Shown: positions 25,201 to 32,904 of the stretch, in pieces
Layout: every line of letters begins with the position of its first letter
How positions within the stretch are numbered: the stretch's first letter is position 1
From: Acidimicrobiaceae bacterium
Lineage (GTDB): Bacteria > Actinomycetota > Acidimicrobiia > Acidimicrobiales > RAAP-2
Reading direction: 5' to 3'
Length of the DNA: 38,404 nucleotides
Assembly: GCA_003155135.1 (NCBI GenBank)
Contig: PMFN01000011.1
Location: 1-38,404 of the forward strand
Made by a program: the position numbers and the translations under genes
The notes under the pieces: model-generated
The model's database searches: none
What the model was told of the DNA's origin: nothing
What the model saw: only the letters and a program-made list of their open reading frames with translations

Positions 25201-25217
25201 CCGGCGGGCGTCGCCGG
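25201..25217. terminator. Hairpin between convergent genes
   Basis: CCGGCG (25201-25206) and CGCCGG (25212-25217) form a 6-bp stem around GGCGT, 26 bp after the SDR stop and 37 bp before the end of the converging aminotransferase gene. There is no T-run, so it is only a candidate terminator. Confidence 0.4.
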
Positions 25218-25254
25218 ATCTCGTCACCCGGCACAGCATGGGCCCAGGTTGCCG

Positions 25255-26436
25255 TCACAGTGCGCGGAGGGAGCGGATGAGCCGGTCGAGGTCCTCGTCG
25301 TTGTTGTAATAGTGGACCGAGGCGCGGACGACCTCGCCCAGGCCCCGGCGCGGGAAGTCGAGCTGTGCCGACGCGGCGGTCGTGACGTGGACGTTGACGG
25401 CATCGGCCGCCAGGTGCTGTCGGACCGCGGCCGGCCCGGTGCCCTCGACGGTGAAGGTGACGATGCCGCAGAGGTGCTCGCCGCGATCGCGCACCGTGAC
25501 CCCGGCCAGGGCCACCAGGCGCTCACGGAGCGCTGTTGCAAGTTCGTGTACCCGCAGCTCAATGTCCGCGAGGCCGACGCCGAGCGCGTAGTCGACCGCG
25601 GCGCCCAGCCCGATCCGGCCCGCCACATCGCACTCCCAGGTTTCGAAGCGCCGCGCCCCGTCTGCGAGCTCGAAGGTGTCGGGTCCGGTCCACGTGGCCG
25701 ACCACAGGTCGACGAACGGGGGTTCGAGCGTCTCGGTAATCGCCCCCGACGCGTAGAGGAACCCGGTGCCGCGCGGGCCCCGGAGGAACTTTCGCCCGGT
25801 CCCGGCCAAAAAGTCGCACCCCACTTCGGTGACGTCGAGCTCGAGCTGGCCGACCGACTGGCACGCGTCGAGAAGGTAGGGGATCCCCGCTGCCCGGGTG
25901 AGGCGGCCGATCGCCGCTGCCGGGTTCACGAGCCCTCCCTGGGAGGGCACGTGGGTGAGCGCGACCAGCCGCGCCGGGCCCGCTCCTCTGGTCAAGCGGC
26001 GCTCGAGGTCGGCCACGTCGAGCTGGCCGAAGGCGTCGTCGTCGACCACTTCGATCACCGCGCCGCTTCGTCGGGCCACCTGCAGCATGGCCACGGCGTT
26101 GGAGGCGTACTCGGCGTGCGACGTGAGGATCCGATCGCCCGGTTCGAAGGAAAAGGAGTAGAAGGCCATGTCGAACGCACGCGTGGCGTTCTCGACGAGG
26201 GCGATCTCGGTGGGGGAGCAGCCGAGGAGCCGGCCGAGCGCGTCGTAGGTGTGGGCGAGCGCGTCCTTCGCCTCGTCGGCCGCTTCGTAGCCGCCGATCT
26301 CCGCCTCACGCTGCAGATGGCCGATCACCGCGTCGGTGACCACCTGGGGCCGGAGGGCGGCGCCGGCGTTGTTCAAATGGGCGACATGGGCACACCCCGG
26401 GGTGTCGCGCCGTGCCTGGTCCACGTCGATGCCCAC
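25255..26436 (-). CDS. Class V aminotransferase/cysteine desulfurase-like PLP enzyme
   Basis: A 393-residue PLP fold-type I protein. HLNNAGAALRPQVVTDAV (about 21-38) is the typical N-terminal loop of the class V family. LLDACQSVGQLELDVTEVGC contains the PLP-ring aspartate, and DFLAGTGRKFLRGPRGTGFL carries the Schiff-base lysine. The closest relatives I can suggest are isopenicillin-epimerase-like or cysteine-desulfurase-like proteins, including EgtE-type lyases; no desulfurase Cys loop is obvious. GTG 26436 or 26424 are the possible starts; the frame upstream is open through the repeat region but has Arg/Pro-rich noise. It converges with the SDR gene. Confidence 0.88.
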   Translation of the reverse strand: MGIDVDQARRDTPGCAHVAHLNNAGAALRPQVVTDAVIGHLQREAEIGGYEAADEAKDALAHTYDALGRLLGCSPTEIALVENATRAFDMAFYSFSFEPGDRILTSHAEYASNAVAMLQVARRSGAVIEVVDDDAFGQLDVADLERRLTRGAGPARLVALTHVPSQGGLVNPAAAIGRLTRAAGIPYLLDACQSVGQLELDVTEVGCDFLAGTGRKFLRGPRGTGFLYASGAITETLEPPFVDLWSATWTGPDTFELADGARRFETWECDVAGRIGLGAAVDYALGVGLADIELRVHELATALRERLVALAGVTVRDRGEHLCGIVTFTVEGTGPAAVRQHLAADAVNVHVTTAASAQLDFPRRGLGEVVRASVHYYNNDEDLDRLIRSLRAL

Positions 26437-26524
26437 AACTGAGGCTACCGCCCGTCCCCGCCGCTCCCCGGGCGCGCGCGGGTCCGAGCCGGTGCCTGGG
26501 GCCCCGCCAGAAGGGCCGCCCGGC

Positions 26525-26619
26525 CTGGGGAGGAGCTGGGGATGACCGTGGGTCCCCTGGGGACGACACACGGCCATCTGGGGACGACTCCAGAAAGTGT
26601 GGGGACAACGTCTGGATTT
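26525..26619 (+). repeat. 21-bp periodic array with CTGGGGAYGAC core
   Basis: CTGGGGATGAC (26536), CTGGGGACGAC (26557 and 26578) and GTGGGGACAAC (26599) recur at exactly 21-bp steps, with a half-step copy CTGGGGAGGAG at 26525. The cores are conserved while the 10-bp spacers differ, as in a row of protein binding sites on one face of the helix. It lies 90-180 bp upstream of the aminotransferase start. The reverse core (GTCGTCCCCAG, or GTTGTCCCCAC for the last copy) loosely resembles a DnaA box but has extra C residues. The period is also a multiple of three and in phase with an open frame. Confidence 0.6.
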
Positions 26620-26958
26620 CGAAAATTGCCCTTGACCTCGGAAGATGGAAAGTGCACAGTGTCTCCAGTTCGGGTTGCTAAAGCCCGCCGCAGCGCTGGA
26701 GCGGAACCGCAAGGGGAAGCGAAGGTGCAACCGAGGGGAAGCCGCAAGGTGGAACCGAGGGGATCGGAGATGAAGCCGCAAGGCAGCGTCGAAGAGCGGC
26801 AGGGGGTGCCGCAAGGTGCTCTCGGTCGGGGCGGAGGAAGGTACCCGGAGAGGCGGTTCGTGGAACGGGTCGGTGGCTTCCCTGGAGCTGTCGGCTCCGG
26901 CCCCGGGCCGGGGTTGTCCGACACGGCCCCGGCTGCAGGTGGCAGCGGTCCGTCGTAG
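26542..26958 (+). CDS. Possible repeat-containing small protein (doubtful)
   Basis: An open frame of 138 codons on the opposite strand to its neighbours. AGGAG (26531-26535) lies 6 nt before ATG 26542. It spans both the 21-bp array (LGTT heptads) and the 24-bp repeats (EPQGEAKV, QPRGSRKV, EPRGSEM, KPQGS), and both repeat periods keep the reading phase. Against coding: the third positions are clearly less GC-rich than in neighbouring genes, and the composition is low in hydrophobic residues (Gly, Pro, Arg, Ser, Glu). I do not recognise any family. It may instead be a structured non-coding RNA. Confidence 0.25.
   Translation: MTVGPLGTTHGHLGTTPESVGTTSGFRKLPLTSEDGKCTVSPVRVAKARRSAGAEPQGEAKVQPRGSRKVEPRGSEMKPQGSVEERQGVPQGALGRGGGRYPERRFVERVGGFPGAVGSGPGPGLSDTAPAAGGSGPS
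26704..26816 (+). repeat. 24-bp imperfect repeats with four CCGCAAGG octamers
   Basis: Units of 24, 24 and 21 bp (26704-26727, 26728-26751, 26752-26772), then a diverged unit. The octamer CCGCAAGG occurs at 26707, 26742, 26776 and 26809, i.e. at steps of 35, 34 and 33. Each copy is CC-GCAA-GG, a minimal stem closed by a GNRA tetraloop, and at 26775-26784 the stem extends to GCC/GGC. Just upstream, CGGGTT/AGCCCG (about 26671-26687) and TCCAG/CTGGA (26664-26668 and 26696-26700) also pair. This looks like a multi-hairpin RNA or decayed repeat DNA. Confidence 0.5.
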
Positions 26959-26997
26959 GCGTGGCCCCGAGGAGCACGGGCGGTTTCGACCGGCTGG

Positions 26998-27945
26998 TTA
27001 CTCGGGGTTGCGTCGCGTCCGGGCCCGGTTTGCGCCTTGGCCGTGCTCCTCGACCACCTCGTCCATCCCGCAGGGGTCGGCAAGGTCGTCGTCGCACCGC
27101 TCGCACTCGAGCTCGAAGGTCGTGTGGGACAGCTCGAACGGCGCACTCACCCGGGAGCGGACCGCACCGCCCACCTCCTGGGCTTCCTCGAGCGTCGGGT
27201 GTCCCGCCAGCACCAGGTGGGCAGAGAGGGCGCGCACCTCGCTCGACAGGCTCCAGGCGTGGACGTCGTGCACGTCGGACACCCCTTCCACCGACATGAT
27301 GGCCAGGCGCAGCTCGTTGAGATCGAGGTCAGCGGGCGTGGACTCGAGCAGGACGTCGATGGCGCCACGAAGGATGCGGTAGGCCTCGACGAGGATCAGG
27401 GCGCTCACCGCCAAAGAAGCGATCGGGTCGATGCGCTCCCAGGAGCTGCCGCCGCTCACGAGCAGGATCAGCCCGGCGACGAGGACGAACGCAGCGCTCA
27501 GGACGTCAGCTGTCATGTGAAGGAATACGGAACGCATGTTGAGGTCGTGCGTGCCGTCTCGCACCACCATGGCGCAGGCGGCGTTCGCGCCCATGGCCAC
27601 GAGGGCCATCACCACCAGGATCCCGCCCCGGACGGCCACCGGGTGCACGAGCCGGTCGATGCTGAGAACGACGATGACCGCCGTCACGGCGAAGAGGGCG
27701 GCTGCGTTCGCCAACGCGGCGAGGATGGTGCCCCGGTGGTTCCCGAACGAGCGAGTGCTGCTGCGCGGGCGGGTCGCCCAGCGGACCGCGGCCAACGAGA
27801 GGGCGACGGCGCAGACGTCGCTCAGGTTGTGGCCGGCGTCGGCGAGCAGGCTGGTGGAGTGGGCCAGGCGCGCCGCAATGGCGAGCGCCACCACCAGCGC
27901 CAGGTTGACTCCGAGGGCGACGCTCAGGCGCTGGCTGCGGCTCAC
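26998..27945 (-). CDS. Cation diffusion facilitator (CDF) family metal exporter
   Basis: A 315-residue CzcD/ZitB-type transporter exporting Zn or related divalent metals in exchange for protons. Six hydrophobic helices are seen. The transport-site motifs are LLADAGHNLSD in helix 2 (His and Asp) and FLHMTADVLSA in helix 5 (HxxxD). The cytoplasmic domain includes GVSDVHDVHAWSLSSEVRAL, typical of the ZitB clade. The tail is unusual, with two cysteines (ECERCDDDLADPC) that might bind metal. It starts at GTG 27945, 10 bp after the nucleotidyltransferase stop, so it is the last gene of the thiolase operon. Confidence 0.92.
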   Translation of the reverse strand: MSRSQRLSVALGVNLALVVALAIAARLAHSTSLLADAGHNLSDVCAVALSLAAVRWATRPRSSTRSFGNHRGTILAALANAAALFAVTAVIVVLSIDRLVHPVAVRGGILVVMALVAMGANAACAMVVRDGTHDLNMRSVFLHMTADVLSAAFVLVAGLILLVSGGSSWERIDPIASLAVSALILVEAYRILRGAIDVLLESTPADLDLNELRLAIMSVEGVSDVHDVHAWSLSSEVRALSAHLVLAGHPTLEEAQEVGGAVRSRVSAPFELSHTTFELECERCDDDLADPCGMDEVVEEHGQGANRARTRRNPE

Positions 27946-27955
27946 GGCCGTGCCC

Positions 27956-28840
27956 TCACTTGACCGACGGCCACAACTCGCCCGGACGCTCGCCCCGGCC
28001 GATCTGGCCGGCGAGGTCCGCCTGGACGAGTGCGAGGTCCCCAGGGTGGGTCACCCCGATGCAGCGGTCCTCGGTGGGGATGACCGTGAACTGCCCGAGC
28101 CGGCCCGCGGATGGATCGCCGAGCAGGGCGCCGACGACCTCGGGCAACAGCACCTCGGCGTCCTCACTGGCCTCACTCGCCGACTTCATGGCACCCGAGA
28201 AGACGTCGCGCATGGCGGCGGCGAAGCCCCACAGGTTCATCGACACGAGCACGTCGCCGTCGAGGGCGGCCGGCTGGAGGCCGTCGCCTGCGGCGAAGGA
28301 CCCCGGCCCCGAGGCCACCACGTTGCGCCGCTCTTCGATCGACACGAGCGTGCCGTGGTCATTGAGCGCGCACACCCCCCGGGTCACCGGCTTGTCGCCG
28401 ATGACGGCGTTGCGCAGCCGGAAGCCGACCAGGGCATTGTCGGCCGGATGGCTGCGGAGTCGTTGGGCGAGGAGGCTGAGGGCGGCGCGCCCATAGATGT
28501 CATCGGCGTTCGCCACGCCGAATGCCTCGCCGTCTCGCAGGTGCGAGGAGGCGGCCAGCACGGCATCGACGGTCCCGATCGGCGCCAGCTGCTCCGCGAA
28601 ATGGACCTCGATCGGCGTGGGCCAGGTTCGTTCCACGTGGTAGCGGACGGCCGGTCCGGTGGCGGACCCGAGGACCAGAACCAGCGAGCCGAAGCCCGCG
28701 GCCAGCGCGTCACTGGCGAGCAGGTCGAGCACGGGCTCGCCGGCCGGCCCGACCGGTGCAAGCGGCTTGACGCCGCCGAAGCGGCGGGCGCGGCCCGCCG
28801 CGAGCACCACGAGGACCGGCTCGGAGCGGTCCCCGCTCAT
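27956..28840 (-). CDS. NTP-transferase (sugar-nucleotidyltransferase) family protein
   Basis: A 294-residue nucleotidyltransferase of the GT-A fold. The nucleotide-binding signature LAAGRARRFGGVKPLAPVG is at 13-31, with the phosphate-contacting Lys. VANADDIYGRAAL (about 109-121) contains the metal-binding Asp. The length fits UTP-glucose or glucose-1-phosphate nucleotidyltransferases without a left-handed helix domain. ATG 28840 overlaps the FabH stop (ATGA), so it is coupled to lipid-type genes. Sugar and nucleotide specificity cannot be told. Confidence 0.85.
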   Translation of the reverse strand: MSGDRSEPVLVVLAAGRARRFGGVKPLAPVGPAGEPVLDLLASDALAAGFGSLVLVLGSATGPAVRYHVERTWPTPIEVHFAEQLAPIGTVDAVLAASSHLRDGEAFGVANADDIYGRAALSLLAQRLRSHPADNALVGFRLRNAVIGDKPVTRGVCALNDHGTLVSIEERRNVVASGPGSFAAGDGLQPAALDGDVLVSMNLWGFAAAMRDVFSGAMKSASEASEDAEVLLPEVVGALLGDPSAGRLGQFTVIPTEDRCIGVTHPGDLALVQADLAGQIGRGERPGELWPSVK

Positions 28841-29763
28841 CCGCCCCAGCGGAGCACGGCGCTCGCCCAGGTCATGCCGCCGCCGAAACCGGAGAGCAAC
28901 AGGGTGTCGCCCGGCTTCACCCGCCCGTTGTCGATGGCGTCGACGAGCGCGAGAGGGATCGAGGCCGACGAGGTGTTGCCATAGCGGTCGATGACGATCG
29001 CCGACTTCTCCTCGGAAATGCCCAACCGCTGGCAGGCCGCCTGGATGATGCGCAGGTTGGCCTGGTGGGGCACGAACAGGCTGATGTCGTCGACCCCGAG
29101 GCCGGCATCGGCCATGGCCTTCTCGGCCGACTCGACCACGACGCGCACCGCCTTGCGGAAGATCTCCTTGCCGTCCATGACCAAGAACCCGCCGTGCTCG
29201 CAGTACAAGAGGTGCTTGAGCGAGCCATCGGCATTCAGGTTCCAGCTGAGCAGGTCGCTCTCGCCCTCGACCGTCTCGATGACGGCCGCACCGGCCCCGT
29301 CGCCCACCAGCACGGCAATCGAACGGTCGTCCCAGTCAGTGATGCGGGTCAGCGTGTCGCTGCCGATCAGCAGGATGCGCCGGGCGCCCACGGCGGCGAG
29401 GCCGGCGGCGGTCACCAGGCCGTAGACGAACCCCGAACAGGCGGCGTTCACGTCGAAGGCGCCCCCGTTGATCCCGAGCGCGTTCTGCACGGTCGTGGCC
29501 GTCCCCGGCACCATGGCGTCGGGCGTCGTGGTGGCGAGCACCACCATGTCGATGTCGGCGGGGGTCAGGCCGGCCTTGTCGAGCGCCTTCTGGCCGGCCT
29601 CGATGGCCAGTCCCGAGGTCGTCCCACCTACGCGGCGCTCCCGGATGCCGGTGCGCTCGACGATCCATGCGTCGTTCGTGTCCAAGGTGGCGGTGAGGTC
29701 GTCGTTGGTGACCACCTTCTCCGGCACGGCGATGCCCCAGCCCGTCACCTTGATGCCAGCCAT
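28837..29763 (-). CDS. fabH: Beta-ketoacyl-ACP synthase III (KAS III, FabH-like)
   Basis: A 308-residue condensing enzyme that joins an acyl-CoA to malonyl-ACP to start fatty-acid or related chains. The catalytic triad is complete: C109 (VNAACSGFVYGL), H233 (FVPHQANLRII) and N263 (RYGNTSSASIP). The substrate-entry motif WIVERTGIRERR is at 33-44. It is of normal length. AGGAGG 6 nt upstream supports ATG 29763, which is 2 bp after the thiolase stop. Being next to a thiolase and a nucleotidyltransferase rather than fabD/acpP/fabF suggests a specialised lipid or secondary-metabolite role, though housekeeping FabH is possible. Confidence 0.92.
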   Translation of the reverse strand: MAGIKVTGWGIAVPEKVVTNDDLTATLDTNDAWIVERTGIRERRVGGTTSGLAIEAGQKALDKAGLTPADIDMVVLATTTPDAMVPGTATTVQNALGINGGAFDVNAACSGFVYGLVTAAGLAAVGARRILLIGSDTLTRITDWDDRSIAVLVGDGAGAAVIETVEGESDLLSWNLNADGSLKHLLYCEHGGFLVMDGKEIFRKAVRVVVESAEKAMADAGLGVDDISLFVPHQANLRIIQAACQRLGISEEKSAIVIDRYGNTSSASIPLALVDAIDNGRVKPGDTLLLSGFGGGMTWASAVLRWGG

Positions 29764-29765
29764 GG

Positions 29766-30953
29766 TCAGCCTCCTGCGACGGCGTGGATCCCCACGAATG
29801 CCGCGTCCCCCTCGATGATCCCACCGGTATTGACCGTGATGCCAAGCCGAGCGCCTCGCACCTGTCGGGCGCCGCAGCGGCCGCGGAACTGGTTGGCCAG
29901 CTCGATGAGCTGCGCAATGCCCGTGGCGCCAAGCGGGTGGCCGCGCCCAACAAGGCCGCCGCTCGGGTTGACGGTGAGCCCGCTGCCGCCGATGGCCGTG
30001 TCGCCGCGCAAGGTCGCAGGTCCGGCCTCACCGTGAGCGAAGAGGCCGAGAGACTCGAGCGCATAGAGCTCCTCGGGGCTGGTGGCGTCGTGGAGCTCGA
30101 CCATGTCGATGTCGCCGGGTCCGAAGCCGAATTCGTCCCAGGCGGCCGCGGCCGTCTCCTCGAGACGCTCGTGGTAGTCGATTGCGCCGTTGCCGGATCG
30201 GGCCACGGAGCCGATGATACGTGGCGCGCCGTCGACGGCGGCGGCGTCGGGTCCAGCGAGGACCGCAGCTGCGGCGCCGTCGCAGAAGGAACTGCACATG
30301 GCCCGGGTCAGCACGCCCGCGACCTGCGGCGAGCGCAGGACCTCCTCCAGCGAGATGGCCTGTTGGATCTGGGCGAGGGGGTTCAGAGCGGCGTTGCGCC
30401 GCGCCTTGACCGCCGCGGCGGCCACCTGTTCGATGGTCGCGCCACGCTCGCGCATGTAGAGGGCCGCCCACCTGGCGTTGAGGTCCATGAGGACGCTGCC
30501 GCTCGGGTTCTCGTCAGCGATGAACCGGTCGTGCATGTCGGCGCGGTAGTCAGCAGGCAGGCCGTCTTCGATGCCGGCCAGGGTCTCCGCACGGTTTCCT
30601 GTCCACATTTTCTCGACGCCGAGGACCAGGATCGGGCGGTTCGAGGTGAGCGCCGCCATCACGCCGAGGTGGAGCGCCGAGGAGCCCCCGGCACAGGAGT
30701 TGTCCACGTTGACCACCGGTACGCCGGCGAGGCCGGCCTTGCGGAGCCACGATTGGCCCCGGATGCACCCCTGATCGTTGAGCCGCCCCCCGGTGGCATT
30801 CGACGAGATGACGAGGCTGAGGTCGCTGGCCGAGACGCCGGCGTCCCCGAGGGCCTCGGCCACCGCTTGGTGCGCCATGCCGTCGGGCGTCAGGTCCCTC
30901 CTCGAGAGGTCGGTCATGCCGGTCCCGAGCACGGCGACGGGTGATCTGCTCAT
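29766..30953 (-). CDS. Thiolase family protein, SCP-x/lipid-transfer type
   Basis: A 395-residue thiolase fold protein. The nucleophilic cysteine is C87 (NVDNSCAGGSSALHLG). HDATSPEELYALESLG and VGRGHPLGATGIAQ supply the CoA-side histidines. In place of the classical C-terminal CxG the sequence reads VNTGGIIEGDAA, without the second catalytic cysteine, as in SCP2/SCP-x thiolases and actinobacterial Ltp aldolases that cleave sterol or branched side chains. ATG 30953 follows GGAGG by 8 nt. It leads a four-gene minus-strand operon with KAS III, nucleotidyltransferase and CDF genes. Confidence 0.9.
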   Translation of the reverse strand: MSRSPVAVLGTGMTDLSRRDLTPDGMAHQAVAEALGDAGVSASDLSLVISSNATGGRLNDQGCIRGQSWLRKAGLAGVPVVNVDNSCAGGSSALHLGVMAALTSNRPILVLGVEKMWTGNRAETLAGIEDGLPADYRADMHDRFIADENPSGSVLMDLNARWAALYMRERGATIEQVAAAAVKARRNAALNPLAQIQQAISLEEVLRSPQVAGVLTRAMCSSFCDGAAAAVLAGPDAAAVDGAPRIIGSVARSGNGAIDYHERLEETAAAAWDEFGFGPGDIDMVELHDATSPEELYALESLGLFAHGEAGPATLRGDTAIGGSGLTVNPSGGLVGRGHPLGATGIAQLIELANQFRGRCGARQVRGARLGITVNTGGIIEGDAAFVGIHAVAGG

Positions 30954-31404
30954 GAGGGAACCTCCAGGGGTGTGTTGGGGCTCCCCATGGGGGAGCGGGG
31001 ACGAAGGTCGGGTGCTTCCGACCGGGAACCGCCCAAGGCGGCCATCGGCACCGGATCGCCGACGGAAGTCGGGGCGGCGTTAGGAAACCCGGCGGTAATA
31101 CCAGTGGTGCTACCCGAGACTGTGGGACTCCCACCGGGAGCGGAAGTGATGGTGAGTATCCGGCCGAACCCCGGCTCACCAGCGGTTCGCACCGGGTGCA
31201 CACCATGATTCTAAGCGGAAGGGGGCGCCCAATGCGACTGTTTGACCTGCGAGCACCGGCAGGGGCCGCTGCGGTCGTACCGGCGGTGCGACCAACGACG
31301 GCAGCTCGGACCGTCGAGGGACGCAGGATGGCGGCCACCCTGTCGCCCCTAAAGTGGTGCGTTGCCCGGCCGGCGATCGCCGGGCTCCTCGAGGAGTTTC
31401 GAAC
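30954..31404. other. Hairpin-rich divergent spacer
   Basis: The 451 bases between the divergent thiolase and MFS genes contain at least four perfect short hairpins: GCTCCCC/GGGGAGC with ATG loop (30980-30996), GGTCGG/CCGACC (31006-31023), CCGCC/GGCGG with CAA loop (31029-31041) and CTCCC/GGGAG with ACC loop (31128-31140). Short open frames run on both strands (83 codons minus ending at 30950, 78 codons plus from 30972), but neither resembles a known family. Both promoters should lie here; I cannot place them with confidence. Confidence 0.45.
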
Positions 31405-32904
31405 GTGGCAAGGCCAGAACAGCTGACGGAGAGGACGGTGACGCCCTCGAACGGCCCCAGGCATCGAGCCGCCCCCCTCAGGCTGCCCGCCATCGATCAG
31501 CGCCTCGTCGTCGGCGCTGTCTTCGTCGTGGCGATGTTCATGAACATCTTGGACTCGACCATCGTGAACGTGGCACTCCCGACCATGGCCCGTGACTTCC
31601 ACGTGAACGCCGACAGCATTGAGTGGGTCGTCACCGGCTACCTGCTCGGACTGGCGGTCTTCATCCCGGCTTCGGGGTGGATCGGCGACAGGATCGGCAC
31701 CAAGCGTGTGTTCCTCTTCGCACTGGCTGCGTTCACGGGCGCCTCCATCCTCTGTGGCCTCGCGACGTCGCTCAACGAATTGATCGCCTTCAGGGTCCTC
31801 CAGGGCGTGGGCGGCGGCATGCTGACCCCGGTCGGGACGGCCATGTTGTTCCGGGCCTTCCCACCCGCCGAGCGGGCGAAGGCTGCCTCGATCTTGATCA
31901 TCCCGACCGTCATCGCCCCGGCGACCGGGCCGGTCCTCGGCGGCCTCCTGGTCGACACGCTGTCATGGCGGTGGGTGTTCTATGTCAACGTCCCGGTCGG
32001 CGTGGCGGCTTTCCTCTTCGGCCTCTTCTTCCTCCACGAGCACCGCGAGCCGGCGAAAGGTGGGTTCGACGTCTTCGGCTTCGCCCTCTCCGGCGCTGGC
32101 CTCGGGTTGGTGCTCTATGCCCTCAGTCAGGGTCCGGTGAAGGGCTGGGGCTCGAGCGGCGTCCTCGGCGCGCTGGTCGCCGGTCTCCTCTGCTTCGCCG
32201 TGCTCGTCCCCGTCGAGCTCCACCGCCGCTACCCGATGCTCCGCCTGGCCCTGCTCGGCGACCGGCTCTTCGGGACCACCAACCTCGTCGGGATCTTCGC
32301 CTACGGGTCGTTCCTCGGGCTCTTGTTCATCTTCCCGCAGTTCCTCCAGGTAGGCCGCGGCACCTCGGCGCTGGTCTCGGGCCTGTGCACCTTCCCCGAG
32401 GCCATCGGCGTGATGCTGCTGTCACAGCTGGCCGCGCGTCTCTACCCGCGAGTCGGGCCGAGGAGGCTGATGGTGGGAGGCCTCGTCGGCGTGAGCGCGG
32501 TGATGGTCGTGCTCGCCACCGTCGGCATCACCGCCGACCTGTGGTGGCTCCGCGGCCTCATGTTCCTCCTCGGCGCGTCCATGTCCTTCGTGTTCATGTC
32601 GCTGCAGACCGCCACGTTCGCGACCATGTCGCCGGCCGACACCGGCCAGGCCTCCGCCCTCTTCAACACGCAGCGACAGATGGCAGCCGCCCTCGGGGTC
32701 GCGTTGCTGGCCACCGTCTTTACGACAGTGGTCCCCGACGTCGGCAGCGCAGCGCACGCGACGGTACTGAGCGGCTTCCGGGCCGCCTTCGCCGCCGCGG
32801 CGGGGATCGCACTGATCGGTGCGGTCATCTCGGCGTTCATCCACGACAAGGACGCGGCCAACACCATGCGGGGGGCCATCGACGCCGCCGCCGTGGCCTC
32901 TTAG
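31405..32904 (+). CDS. MFS exporter, DHA2 (14-TM) family
   Basis: A 499-residue proton-coupled exporter of the EmrB type. Helix 1 reads FMNILDSTIVNVALPTMARD, then IEWVVTGYLLGLAVFIPASG, the loop 2-3 motif GWIGDRIGTKRVF and antiporter motif C (TVIAPATGPVLGG). The WRWVFYVNVPVG block closes the first half. GTG 31405 is chosen because GAGGAG lies 8 nt upstream; GTG 31438 (after GGAGAGG) is possible. It is more EmrB-like than the exporter at the left end. There is no adjacent TetR regulator. Confidence 0.92.
   Translation: MARPEQLTERTVTPSNGPRHRAAPLRLPAIDQRLVVGAVFVVAMFMNILDSTIVNVALPTMARDFHVNADSIEWVVTGYLLGLAVFIPASGWIGDRIGTKRVFLFALAAFTGASILCGLATSLNELIAFRVLQGVGGGMLTPVGTAMLFRAFPPAERAKAASILIIPTVIAPATGPVLGGLLVDTLSWRWVFYVNVPVGVAAFLFGLFFLHEHREPAKGGFDVFGFALSGAGLGLVLYALSQGPVKGWGSSGVLGALVAGLLCFAVLVPVELHRRYPMLRLALLGDRLFGTTNLVGIFAYGSFLGLLFIFPQFLQVGRGTSALVSGLCTFPEAIGVMLLSQLAARLYPRVGPRRLMVGGLVGVSAVMVVLATVGITADLWWLRGLMFLLGASMSFVFMSLQTATFATMSPADTGQASALFNTQRQMAAALGVALLATVFTTVVPDVGSAAHATVLSGFRAAFAAAAGIALIGAVISAFIHDKDAANTMRGAIDAAAVAS

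Noticed and set aside
26536-26609. Cluster of DnaA boxes or an origin of replication
   Set aside because: The cores contain GTCCCCA rather than TTGTCCACA or TTATCCACA, there is no AT-rich unwinding region, and no dnaA, dnaN or rpmH is nearby.
22924-27382. Long frames antisense to the aldehyde dehydrogenase (538 codons) and across the aminotransferase (574 codons)
   Set aside because: Same GC-shadow pattern, with no homology-like motifs and no plausible starts.
30950-31201. 83-codon minus-strand frame overlapping the thiolase start
   Set aside because: No ribosome binding site or family, low-complexity Ser/Pro/Gly text, and third-position GC below that of nearby genes; more likely a promoter/leader region.
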